Shown one piece after another: positions 1 to 6,038 of a stretch of DNA of 8,304 bases. The stretch spans positions 1 to 8,304 of the forward strand of contig JBGUYY010000096.1 in the NCBI GenBank assembly GCA_045222555.1, written 5' to 3'. The stretch's first letter is position 1. The number at the start of each line of letters is the position of its first letter. The notes under the pieces were generated by a model, which saw nothing but the letters and a program-made list of their open reading frames with translations, made no database searches and was not told where the DNA came from. The stretch comes from UBA1756 sp045222555. GTDB taxonomy: Bacteria > Bacteroidota > Bacteroidia > Bacteroidales > WCHB1-69. The position numbers and the translations under genes are program-made.

Positions 1-2
1 CA

Positions 3-200
3 AGAACATGGACGTATGAGGATAACGTCCGGCTGATCGAGTGCTACAACAGGCGGATGCCGTCCAAGGAAATGGCAGTTATCTTCAATGCCAATCCGTT
101 GACGTTGAACTCAAGAATCAGCCAAATGCGGAAAACAAGTCGCTACGGCAGACTCTTCAAAATCCACAAGTACCACAGAGGGGAGAGAAAGACATGGTAA
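3..200 (+). CDS. HTH/SANT-like protein, C-terminal part only (gene cut by window start)
   Basis: The reading frame is open from the first complete codon to the TAA at 198-200, so only the last 65 residues are visible and the start lies outside the window. The segment contains W-T-Y-E, R-L-I, Y-N, N-P and R-I-x-x-x-R-K at the same spacing as the C-terminal half of the next gene. About 20 of 65 residues are identical by eye alignment, so the two are paralogs. The W-T-x-E opening, regularly spaced hydrophobic positions and basic tail suggest a compact three-helix DNA-binding domain of Myb/SANT or HTH type; this is inference. Its stop overlaps the next gene's ATG (ATGGTAA), which points to translational coupling. 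No function beyond probable nucleic-acid binding can be given. Confidence 0.7.
   Translation, partial: RTWTYEDNVRLIECYNRRMPSKEMAVIFNANPLTLNSRISQMRKTSRYGRLFKIHKYHRGERKTW
178..185 (+). promoter_or_regulatory. Ribosome binding site deciding the 194 start
   Basis: A GAGGGGAG run lies 8 bases before ATG 194. It supports starting the gene there and not at the in-frame ATG at 41, which lies inside the preceding coding sequence and has no such motif close by. Confidence 0.7.
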
Positions 201-640
201 CGACCGTAAAAGGTCTGAACAACTATCAAAAAACGCTGATAGTACATATCGTAGCACTGGATAACTACACAGACGCAGAACGGGCAGAGCATCTGAAAGC
301 GTTGGATTTCTGCACCGATGGTGTCAAGCATCAGGTGCTCAGTGAACTGGAACGTACCATCAAGCAGGTGTGCAAGCTGAATCCTGCGATCACAAAAAAG
401 AAAAAATCATCCATACCGGTTTTTCAAAACCATCGTAAGCGTTGGACGTATGAGGAAACCATGCGACTGATAAAGATGTATAACGATGGAACTTGTATTG
501 ATGACATTGCAGATGCGTTTAAGACGAATCCCAATGCGATAAACACACGAATCAATTGGCTTAGAAAGCATCCGAGTTATCATGGGATGATAGCAAGGCA
601 AAAGCGCCAAGGGCGCAGAAAGGAGAACGATCATGAATAA
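194..640 (+). CDS. Small basic protein with C-terminal SANT/Myb- or HTH-like domain
   Basis: The product is 148 residues from ATG 194, chosen because a GAGGGGAG ribosome binding site precedes it and it overlaps the preceding stop by 7 bases. Residues 1-62 look helical, with charged and hydrophobic residues alternating and one D-N-Y-T-D-A-E-R segment. A lysine run follows at 69-71. Residues 82-127 carry W-T-Y-E-E, R-L-I, Y-N, D-I-A, F, N-P-N-A-I and R-I-x-x-L-R-K, a pattern like SANT/Myb or homeodomain-like HTH folds. The tail 135-145 is strongly basic. The C-terminal half is paralogous to the gene cut at the window start, so the two form a tandem pair. I infer a DNA-binding regulatory or accessory role early in phage growth; no precise family is recognised. 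Confidence 0.75.
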   Translation: MVTTVKGLNNYQKTLIVHIVALDNYTDAERAEHLKALDFCTDGVKHQVLSELERTIKQVCKLNPAITKKKKSSIPVFQNHRKRWTYEETMRLIKMYNDGTCIDDIADAFKTNPNAINTRINWLRKHPSYHGMIARQKRQGRRKENDHE

Positions 641-1025
641 TAGCAAAAATAAAGCCGCCATCAGAGCAGGCACCCCGACAGCGGAAAGAAGAAAAACATT
701 CTCTATCAATAGTATACTCGCCAGAGGTGGAGATGTCAAGGTACTTATCAAAAAACCGGGGGAAATCCCAAGGGAAATCCCTGCTGAGAAAATCCCGCAG
801 GCTTTTATCAGCAAGAAACTGCGCCTGACTCGTGCCGGCGGCGATGGCCTGACGATTATCTATGACCCCAAAAGTAAAGACCCGGCGAATGTCGCCGTGG
901 AAAGCTCAAGGTTCCTTTTTCGGGGACTTGTCATCATCGCCAACCTGAGCCTTTACCGCCTGCGGGAGATGACGCAAAGAGAGATAGACTCATCTGTCGT
1001 CTGGCTGATGAATCATGCTGTGTGA
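633..1025 (+). CDS. DUF3846-like small phage protein, copy 1
   Basis: The product is 130 residues. ATG 633 lies 5 bases after AGGAGAA (621-627) and overlaps the previous gene by 8 bases. Residues 1-33 are a basic, probably disordered extension absent from the next gene. Residues 34-130 align along their whole length with the next gene's product: K-V-L-I-K-K-P-G-E-I near the start, a hydrophobic strand near 96-104, and an ending of M-T-Q-R-E-I followed by W-L-M-N-H. The K-V-x-x-x-x-P-G-E opening and late L-T/M-T-x-E helix resemble the DUF3846 family of small phage and plasmid proteins, whose function is unknown. It lacks the I-V-G-G motif seen in copy 2, so it is the more diverged copy. The family call is tentative; the paralogy is visible directly. 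Confidence 0.7.
   Translation: MNNSKNKAAIRAGTPTAERRKTFSINSILARGGDVKVLIKKPGEIPREIPAEKIPQAFISKKLRLTRAGGDGLTIIYDPKSKDPANVAVESSRFLFRGLVIIANLSLYRLREMTQREIDSSVVWLMNHAV
758..781 (+). repeat. Tandem GGGAAATCCC direct repeat within the DUF3846-like copy 1
   Basis: Two copies of GGGAAATCCC (760-769 and 772-781) are separated by AA. Each is itself a near palindrome with GGGA facing TCCC. They encode the repeated E-I-P-R-E-I-P of the protein, so coding repetition is enough to explain them. They may also fold as a hairpin in mRNA. Confidence 0.5.
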
Positions 1026-1037
1026 AAGGAGATAGCT

Positions 1038-1352
1038 ATGGACAGTATAAAAGTCGTTATGCAGAAACCCGGGGAAATTTCCCGGGTTATCAGCATAGAT
1101 AAAGATAACTTCATCGGCGAGTGCAACCGCATTGTGGGTGGCCTGTCCACAGATGTCATGACAGATTGCGGTCTGTGGTTGGTGATCCACGCACGGACAC
1201 CGTACTGCAGCGGCAAAAATCTGTCAACGCCGTTCGGCCTGATCTACAGCACCGTGCTGATGATTGCCAAGGATGATGCCGGTCAGCCTGTCAGTCTTAC
1301 ACCGGAGCAGGTGCAAATGGCCAGATCGTGGCTGCTGAAACATAGTATGTAG
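1038..1352 (+). CDS. DUF3846-like small phage protein, copy 2
   Basis: The product is 104 residues, starting at ATG 1038, six bases after AAAGGAG (1025-1031), and ending at TAG 1350-1352. It has the layout I associate with DUF3846: K-V-V-M-Q-K-P-G-E at 5-13, an I-V-G-G turn at 32-35, a W-L-V-I strand at 47-50, a hydrophobic strand ending I-A-K-D-D-A-G near 82, and the late helix S-L-T-P-E-Q-V to W-L-L-K-H at 86-102. It is a full-length paralog of the preceding gene without that gene's N-terminal extension. The molecular function of the family is unknown to me. Position between HTH-like genes and the recombination genes suggests an early accessory role. Confidence 0.75.
   Translation: MDSIKVVMQKPGEISRVISIDKDNFIGECNRIVGGLSTDVMTDCGLWLVIHARTPYCSGKNLSTPFGLIYSTVLMIAKDDAGQPVSLTPEQVQMARSWLLKHSM
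1066..1088 (+). repeat. Strong near-perfect palindrome 28 bases inside the copy 2 gene
   Basis: AACCCGGGGAAA is followed directly by TTTCCCGGGTT. The arms pair fully except for one extra G, giving a GC-rich stem just downstream of the start codon. It covers the codons for the K-P-G-E-I-S-R motif, the same protein position where copy 1 has its GGGAAATCCC repeats. It could be an operator or an mRNA hairpin that tunes initiation, or a by-product of the encoded motif. Confidence 0.45.
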
Positions 1353-1358
1353 GAGGTG
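1351..1358 (+). promoter_or_regulatory. Strong ribosome binding site for the small gene, aimed at ATG 1363
   Basis: AGGAGGTG matches the 16S anti-Shine-Dalgarno over 8 bases. It is ideally spaced (6 bases after AGGAGG) for ATG 1363 but too close for the in-frame GTG at 1358. It overlaps the stop codon of the preceding gene. Confidence 0.75.
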
Positions 1359-1501
1359 TGGTATGGGAAAGAGTACCGAATGTTGTCAAGGCGGCGTGGG
1401 CTATCTTCGGAAAAAGTTATGAGTACCGCATGAAGTATAACGAGTACAAGGCAAAGAGGATGAGCGCACAGAAAAACAGGGAGGAAACAAAATGTCAGTA
1501 A
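1358..1501 (+). CDS. Small basic protein with disrupted or non-standard start
   Basis: One frame is open from just after 1345 to TAA 1499-1501 and reads as a plausible 45-48 residue helical, basic protein, with V-V-K-A-A-W-A-I-F-G-K, then Y-E-Y-R-M-K-Y-N-E-Y-K-A-K-R-M. The strong Shine-Dalgarno at 1351 points to ATG 1363, but that ATG reads a different frame and stops after 19 codons at TGA 1420-1422. In the long frame the only near-cognate start is GTG 1358, almost touching the Shine-Dalgarno; the first in-frame ATG is 1430, giving a 23-residue product. Removing one G from the GGG at 1365-1367 would join ATG 1363 to the long frame as M-E-R-V-P-N. The gene may thus be frameshifted in nature, mis-sequenced, or started unusually. 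It overlaps the next gene by 10 bases. I do not recognise a family. Confidence 0.45.
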   Translation: MVWERVPNVVKAAWAIFGKSYEYRMKYNEYKAKRMSAQKNREETKCQ

Positions 1502-2793
1502 AAATCAACACACTTGAATTAGAAAACGTCAAGCGTATCCGTGCGGTTCATTTGGAACCGACAGAGAACGGTCTGACCGTAATCGGCGGCAAGAACGGGC
1601 AGGGGAAAACTTCTGTGCTTGACAGCATTGCATGGGCTTTGGGCGGTAACAAATTCCGTCCTGCCGCGGCACAACGGAGCGAATCTGTTGTGCCGCCTCA
1701 TCTCAAAATCACTCTCAGCAACGGATTTGTTGTCGAACGCAGCGGAAAAAACGGTAGCCTTAAAGTCATTGACCCGGGCGGCAATAAGTCCGGACAGCAG
1801 ATTCTTGACAGTTTCATAGAGCAATTAGCGCTTGACTTGCCGAAATTTATGGCGATGACCGATAAAGAAAAAGCGGATATACTGCTGAAAATTATCGGTG
1901 TAGGAGATAAGCTCTATGAGCTGGAAAATAAGGAAATGTTACTGTATAATCGCCGCACAGAGATCGGACGCATTGCCGACCAGAAGAAAAAATATGCCGG
2001 TGAGTTGCCGATCTACAGCGGTGTACCGACAGAGCCAGTATCGGCTATCGAACTGATACGTCAGCAGCAGGATATTTTAGCCAGAAATGGTGAAAATCAA
2101 CGGAAACGTGATCGTGTGCATCAGATTGAAGCTGATGCCAATGCAATGAGCAAGGAAATTTCTGCCTTGAATCAGGAATTGGAACGACTGAGAGAAACAC
2201 TCCGCTCTAAAAATGTTGAACTAACAAAATTATTGGCAGATTTGGAAACAGCGAGGAGAACTACTGCTATGCTGCATGATGAAAGCACAGCAGAACTTGA
2301 AAAGAACATTGCCGATATTGATACGCTCAACCAGAAGATTCGGGCAAATTTAGAAAGAGAAAAAGCAGAAATAGACGCTGAAACCTATCAAGCAGAATAT
2401 GATAAGCTTACTCGTGAAATAGAAACGGTAAGGCAGACAAAAACCAATCTTTTGAAGAATGCCGATCTTCCTTTGCCGGAGCTGTCTGTGAAAGACGGTT
2501 CCCTGATCTACAAAGGTTTTTCATGGAATGACATGAGTAGTTCTGAACAAATGAAAGTTGCTACAGCCATTATCCGGAAGCTTAACCCTCAATGCGGATT
2601 TGTCTTACTGGATAAATTAGAACAAATGGACTCGGATACGCTTGAAGAGTTCGGCAAATGGCTTGAAGCAGAAGGTTTACAAGCTATCGCCACCAGAGTT
2701 TCGACCGGCGATGAATGCTCCGTAATCATTGAAGACGGCTATATCAAACAGGACGAACCAACATTAAAAACATGGACGCCAGGGGCGTTTTAA
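1492..2793 (+). CDS. SMC/Rad50/RecF-like AAA ATPase (AAA_23 type)
   Basis: The product is 433 residues; ATG 1492 has GGGAGG at 1479-1484. The N-terminal half-ATPase has a strand-rich start and Walker A G-G-K-N-G-Q-G-K-T-S at 32-41. A charged coiled coil spans roughly 190-320. The C-terminal half has an ABC signature-like M-S-S-S-E-Q at 348-353, a Walker B-like F-V-L-L-D at 370-374 and a final I-A-T-R-V-S-T-G-D-E-C segment at 398-409. This head-coil-head order is that of SbcC/Rad50/RecF proteins, but the coil is short and has no C-x-x-C zinc hook (the only cysteines are 368 and 409). The residue after the Walker B aspartate is lysine rather than glutamate, and no H-loop histidine is visible. 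It sits directly before the Sak4-like gene, so a role in phage recombination or replication is likely. No SbcD-type nuclease is present in the window. The ATPase class is secure; the task is not. Confidence 0.88.
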   Translation: MSVKINTLELENVKRIRAVHLEPTENGLTVIGGKNGQGKTSVLDSIAWALGGNKFRPAAAQRSESVVPPHLKITLSNGFVVERSGKNGSLKVIDPGGNKSGQQILDSFIEQLALDLPKFMAMTDKEKADILLKIIGVGDKLYELENKEMLLYNRRTEIGRIADQKKKYAGELPIYSGVPTEPVSAIELIRQQQDILARNGENQRKRDRVHQIEADANAMSKEISALNQELERLRETLRSKNVELTKLLADLETARRTTAMLHDESTAELEKNIADIDTLNQKIRANLEREKAEIDAETYQAEYDKLTREIETVRQTKTNLLKNADLPLPELSVKDGSLIYKGFSWNDMSSSEQMKVATAIIRKLNPQCGFVLLDKLEQMDSDTLEEFGKWLEAEGLQAIATRVSTGDECSVIIEDGYIKQDEPTLKTWTPGAF

Positions 2794-2805
2794 TAGGAGG
2801 ATAGT

Positions 2806-3948
2806 ATGAATATTACCAGAGGAAAAATCAAAACAGCACTGAAAATCGTTGTCTACGGGCAAGAAGGCGTTGGAAAATCTACCTTTGCTTCACAGTTTCC
2901 GAACGCTGTTTTCATCGACACGGAAGGCAGTACAAAGCAACTGGATGTTGCCCGTTTTGATGCACCGACATCGTGGGAAATGCTTTTGCAAGAGGTAGAA
3001 TACGTCAAACAGAATCCCTCGCAATTCGGCACACTGGTCGTTGACACGGCAGATTGGGCAGAAAAGCTCTGTATCAAAGCCGTCTGTGACAGAGCGCAGA
3101 AAAAAGGGGTAGAGGATTTCGGCTGGGGCAAGGGGTATGTTTATGTTATGGAGGAATTTGCCCGTCTGATCAATCTGTTAACAGAGGTTGTTGACAGAGG
3201 TGTTCATGTTGTTGTTACAGCACACGCTCAGATGAACAAGGTAGAACAGCCAGACGAAATGGGCAGTTATGATCGCTGGGAACTGAAACTGTCGAAAAAA
3301 TGTTCACCTCTGCTGAAAGAGTGGGCGGATATCCTGCTGTTTGCCAACTATAAAACCATCGTTGTCAATACCGGCGAAAAAAAGTACAAGGGGCAAGGCG
3401 GCCAACAGAGAATCATGTATACTTCTCACACAGCAGCATGGGACGCTAAAAACCGTTTCGGTTTGCCGGAATCCATCCCGCTGGATTTTGCACAGATAGC
3501 GCCGCTTTTAATGAACAACAATAACAATGCGGTCTCAGCTCCTGCCGATATGCCTTCTCCTACAACGCCTCCACAAAAGGCAGAAGCGATACTGACACCG
3601 TCAACGGCTCCGCCGCAAACACAGACACCAGCTACAACGCCACAAGCAGAAAAGAGTGATCCGCTGTTCGATTTTATTGATAATTGCAAAGAAAAAGGCA
3701 TACCGGTCGAAGAAGTGCGTGATAATACGATACCGGATTATGTGCCGAAGGCGTTAGCTGATCTGATGCGAAGTAAAAGCGTGTCTTTGCAGGATATTGA
3801 AAATATCGTGTCAAAACGAGGGTATTTTCCGCCCGGAACACCGTTCCGGAATTATCCGGCGGACTTTGTTGACGGCTGCCTGATTGCCGCTTTCCCGCAG
3901 TTGTATGATTACGCTGTCAGCGAGGGTCTTGTTGACCTTCCATTTTAA
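2806..3948 (+). CDS. Sak4-type RecA-core ATPase (AAA_24), probable ssDNA annealing/recombination protein
   Basis: The product is 380 residues; ATG 2806 follows AGGAGG at 2795-2800. Residues 10-235 form a RecA-like ATPase: Walker A G-Q-E-G-V-G-K-S-T at 18-26, F-I-D-T-E-G at 36-41, Walker B L-V-V-D-T-A-D at 77-83, and V-V-V-T-A-H at 135-140. This is the AAA_24 pattern of phage nucleotide-binding proteins, which includes the Sak4 single-strand annealing proteins. A proline/threonine/alanine/glutamine-rich linker runs from about 236 to 284. A separate C-terminal domain (285-380) contains L-M-x-S-K-x-V-S-L-Q-D-I, R-G-Y-F-P-P-G-T-P and a closing L-I-A-A-F-P-Q helix, and the chain ends V-D-L-P-F. 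That acidic Pro-Phe ending resembles the C-terminal tip of bacterial SSB. The adjacent DUF669 gene supports a strand-pairing role on ssDNA. Strand annealing is inferred from family, not shown here. Confidence 0.88.
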   Translation: MNITRGKIKTALKIVVYGQEGVGKSTFASQFPNAVFIDTEGSTKQLDVARFDAPTSWEMLLQEVEYVKQNPSQFGTLVVDTADWAEKLCIKAVCDRAQKKGVEDFGWGKGYVYVMEEFARLINLLTEVVDRGVHVVVTAHAQMNKVEQPDEMGSYDRWELKLSKKCSPLLKEWADILLFANYKTIVVNTGEKKYKGQGGQQRIMYTSHTAAWDAKNRFGLPESIPLDFAQIAPLLMNNNNNAVSAPADMPSPTTPPQKAEAILTPSTAPPQTQTPATTPQAEKSDPLFDFIDNCKEKGIPVEEVRDNTIPDYVPKALADLMRSKSVSLQDIENIVSKRGYFPPGTPFRNYPADFVDGCLIAAFPQLYDYAVSEGLVDLPF

Positions 3949-3972
3949 TTAATAAAAAAGGAGAAATGAACT

Positions 3973-4431
3973 ATGTCAGATTATGAAAGAGAACTTGGAT
4001 GGGATGAGGAAATAGAAAATGATGACGAATTTATCCTGCTGCCGGAGGGCGATTATGATTTTGAAGTCATCAGCTATGAACGCAGCCGCAGCAAAGGCAG
4101 TGACAGTATGCCTTCATGTAACATGGCAGTCGTATCACTCAGAGTAACAGACGGCAAAAGCAGCACAATTGTAAAAGATTACATACTGCTGCATACGCTG
4201 ACGGAATGGAAAGTTTCGCAGTTTTTCCGTGCCATTGGACAAAAAAAACAGGGCGAAAAGGTGCGTATGAACTGGAACGCTGTGGTTGGAGCAAAAGGCC
4301 GCTGCAAGGTCATTGTCGGTAAATACACCAACGACAAGGGTGAAAGCAAAGAAAATAACAAGATTGGAAAATACTACGACTATATTGCTCCGGCACCCGT
4401 TTCAGGCGGCTGGCAGCGTGGTACATTCTGA
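3973..4431 (+). CDS. DUF669 family protein, probable phage ssDNA-binding partner
   Basis: The product is 152 residues, from ATG 3973 preceded by AAGGAG (3958-3963). It carries the usual DUF669 features: acidic start G-W-D-E-E-I-E-N-D at 9-17, L-L-P-E-G-D-Y-D-F at 22-30, a P-S-C-N-M-A strand near 47-52, F-F-R-A-I-G-Q-K at 84-91 and R-M-N-W-N at 98-102, followed by G-R-C-K-V and a lysine/glycine-rich loop. DUF669 proteins typically lie next to phage recombinases and are widely taken to be SSB-like; the biochemical role is inferred from context. The chain ends W-Q-R-G-T-F, without the acidic tip of classical SSB. The TGA stop overlaps the next start by one base (TGATG), indicating coupling to the helicase gene. 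Confidence 0.85.
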   Translation: MSDYERELGWDEEIENDDEFILLPEGDYDFEVISYERSRSKGSDSMPSCNMAVVSLRVTDGKSSTIVKDYILLHTLTEWKVSQFFRAIGQKKQGEKVRMNWNAVVGAKGRCKVIVGKYTNDKGESKENNKIGKYYDYIAPAPVSGGWQRGTF

Positions 4432-6038
4432 TGATGAAGTTAAGAACCTATCAGGAAGAGGCTGTGAAGTCTGTCGAACAACAATGGGAAGACGGCTTTT
4501 TGAAAACGCTTCTTGTTCTTCCGACAGGCTGCGGCAAGACGATCGTGTTCTCCAAAATTACAGAGAATATGGTACGCAGGGGACAACGTGTACTTATATT
4601 AGCGCATAGAGACGAGCTCCTGAAACAAGCCGCTGACAAGCTGTACAAAACAACCGGTATTATGAGTGCGACAGAAAAAGCCGAGAGTACCTGTCTCGGC
4701 TCATGGTATCGTGTAACTGTCGGCAGCGTGCAGACACTCATGAGACCGAAGCGGTTAGCACAATTTGAGAAGCATTATTTCGATGTGATCATCATTGATG
4801 AAGCACATCATGCGATATCCGAAAGCTATCAGAAGATTCTCAGATACTTCGACTGTGCTTATGTTTTAGGCGTAACAGCCACGCCCGACAGGGGCGACAT
4901 GAAAAATTTAGGCACGGTTTTTGAAAGTCTCGCTTATGAATACACCCTTCCGAGAGCCATCAAGGAAGGGTATCTTTCCCCGATAAAAGCAGTAACAATT
5001 CCTTTGAAGCTTGATCTGACAGGAGTAAGCACTCAGGCGGGAGATTTCAAAGCGAGCGATATCGACACAGCGCTTGATCCTTACCTTTATCAGATCGCAG
5101 ACGAAATGAAAAAATACTGTCAGGACAGAAAAACAGTCGTATTCCTTCCGCTTGTCAAGACTTCTCAAAAGTTCCGAGATATCCTTATCGAAAAAGGATT
5201 CAAAGCGGCGGAGGTTAACGGCAACAGTGATGACAGAGCGCAGACGCTTGCTGACTTTGAAAACGGTAATTATAACGTGCTTTGCAATTCAATGCTTTTG
5301 ACAGAGGGATGGGATTGTCCTTCTGTTGATTGCATCATTGTTCTAAGACCGACAAAAGTAAGAGGACTTTATTGCCAGATGGTGGGCAGAGGTACAAGAC
5401 TTTGTGAAGGTAAAAAAGACCTTCTGCTGTTAGATTTTCTATGGCACACGGAACGGCATGAACTTTGCCGTCCCGCCAATTTAATTTGCGAAAGCGAAGA
5501 AACCGCCCAAAAAATGACCGAAAATCTGTCAGAACAAGCAGGAACCGCAATTGATCTTGAAGAAGCAGAAAAGCAAGCCAGTGAAGACGTAGTAGCACAA
5601 AGAGAGGAAAGCCTCGCTAAAACGCTTGCGGAAATGAAAAACAGAAAGCGTAAGCTGGTTGACCCACTCCAATACGAAATGTCTATTCAAGCGGAAGACT
5701 TATCGTCTTATGTACCGGCCTTCGGCTGGGAAATGGCGCCGCCTACGCAAAAGCAACTTAGCGCATTGGAAAAATACGGCATTTTTCCGGATGATATCGA
5801 CAATGCAGGAAAAGCCGCAAAAATATTGGATCGTCTTGATAAACGCAGAAACGCAGGTTTGACGACACCAAAGCAAATACGATTTTTGGAAAGCAGAGGA
5901 TTCCAGTATGTTGGCACATGGGAGTTTGAAGCGGCAAAAAAACTTATCGACCGTATTGCCGCAAACAGCTGGCATATTCCGGCGGATATAGATGTCGAAA
6001 ATTATCATCTATTCTTGAATAGAGGTGATTTATATTAA
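4431..6038 (+). CDS. Superfamily 2 DEAH-box helicase with duplicated C-terminal motif
   Basis: The product is 535 residues. The start ATG 4431 overlaps the previous stop (TGATG) and has no good Shine-Dalgarno, so translation is probably coupled; ATG 4434 is an equal alternative. Helicase motifs in order: R-T-Y-Q 5-8, motif I P-T-G-C-G-K-T 31-37, Ia A-H-R-D-E-L 58-63, II D-E-A-H 123-126, III T-A-T-P-D-R 149-154, V T-E-G-W-D-C-P 291-297 and VI Q-M-V-G-R-G-T-R 316-323. This is the SSL2/type III restriction-like SF2 helicase group common in phage replication modules. Residues 350-415 are charged and helical. The tail holds two copies of a T-x-K-Q-hydrophobic-x-x-L-E-x-x-G motif (439-473 and 479-513). 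All catalytic motifs are intact, so it should be an active ATP-dependent DNA translocase or helicase. Its exact DNA substrate is unknown. Confidence 0.92.
   Translation: MMKLRTYQEEAVKSVEQQWEDGFLKTLLVLPTGCGKTIVFSKITENMVRRGQRVLILAHRDELLKQAADKLYKTTGIMSATEKAESTCLGSWYRVTVGSVQTLMRPKRLAQFEKHYFDVIIIDEAHHAISESYQKILRYFDCAYVLGVTATPDRGDMKNLGTVFESLAYEYTLPRAIKEGYLSPIKAVTIPLKLDLTGVSTQAGDFKASDIDTALDPYLYQIADEMKKYCQDRKTVVFLPLVKTSQKFRDILIEKGFKAAEVNGNSDDRAQTLADFENGNYNVLCNSMLLTEGWDCPSVDCIIVLRPTKVRGLYCQMVGRGTRLCEGKKDLLLLDFLWHTERHELCRPANLICESEETAQKMTENLSEQAGTAIDLEEAEKQASEDVVAQREESLAKTLAEMKNRKRKLVDPLQYEMSIQAEDLSSYVPAFGWEMAPPTQKQLSALEKYGIFPDDIDNAGKAAKILDRLDKRRNAGLTTPKQIRFLESRGFQYVGTWEFEAAKKLIDRIAANSWHIPADIDVENYHLFLNRGDLY
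5745..5969 (+). repeat. Two-copy protein motif in the helicase tail
   Basis: Residues 439-473 and 479-513 of the helicase share T-x-K-Q-(L/I)-x-x-L-E-x-x-G, then A-x-K-x-(L/I)-(L/I)-D-R-(L/I). This implies a duplicated small helical unit. The DNA itself is diverged, so the duplication is old. The role may be protein or DNA contact. Confidence 0.6.
6021..6029 (+). promoter_or_regulatory. Strong ribosome binding site for the primase-helicase gene
   Basis: AGAGGTGAT matches the 16S anti-Shine-Dalgarno over GAGGTGAT. It contains the GTG at 6025 within itself, so that GTG is an unlikely start. Ideal spacing points to ATT 6034, which is in frame, or less well to ATG 6038, which is out of frame and stops after two codons. 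Confidence 0.65.

Noticed and set aside
41..193. In-frame upstream extension of the 194-640 gene to ATG 41
   Set aside because: It overlaps the coding sequence of the preceding paralog in another frame, lacks a nearby ribosome binding site, and ATG 194 has a strong one.
1365..1371. GGGAAAG, a known type of -1 frameshift heptamer, in the register G GGA AAG right after ATG 1363
   Set aside because: A -1 slip leads into a frame that stops at 1431-1433, not into the long protein-like frame, which needs a +1 shift.
4679..4701. Hairpin AGCCGAGA / TCTCGGCT with a 7-base loop
   Set aside because: It lies inside the helicase gene, has no following T run and no gene boundary nearby; probably chance or coding.
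4944..4971. Inverted repeat ACCCTTCC / GGAAGGGT with a 12-base loop
   Set aside because: It sits in the middle of the helicase coding region with no terminator or start site nearby.
1492..6038. Defence island interpretation (SMC-like ATPase plus helicase)
   Set aside because: The neighbours Sak4, DUF669 and primase-helicase fit phage replication and recombination; no nuclease, TIR, deaminase or other effector domain is present.
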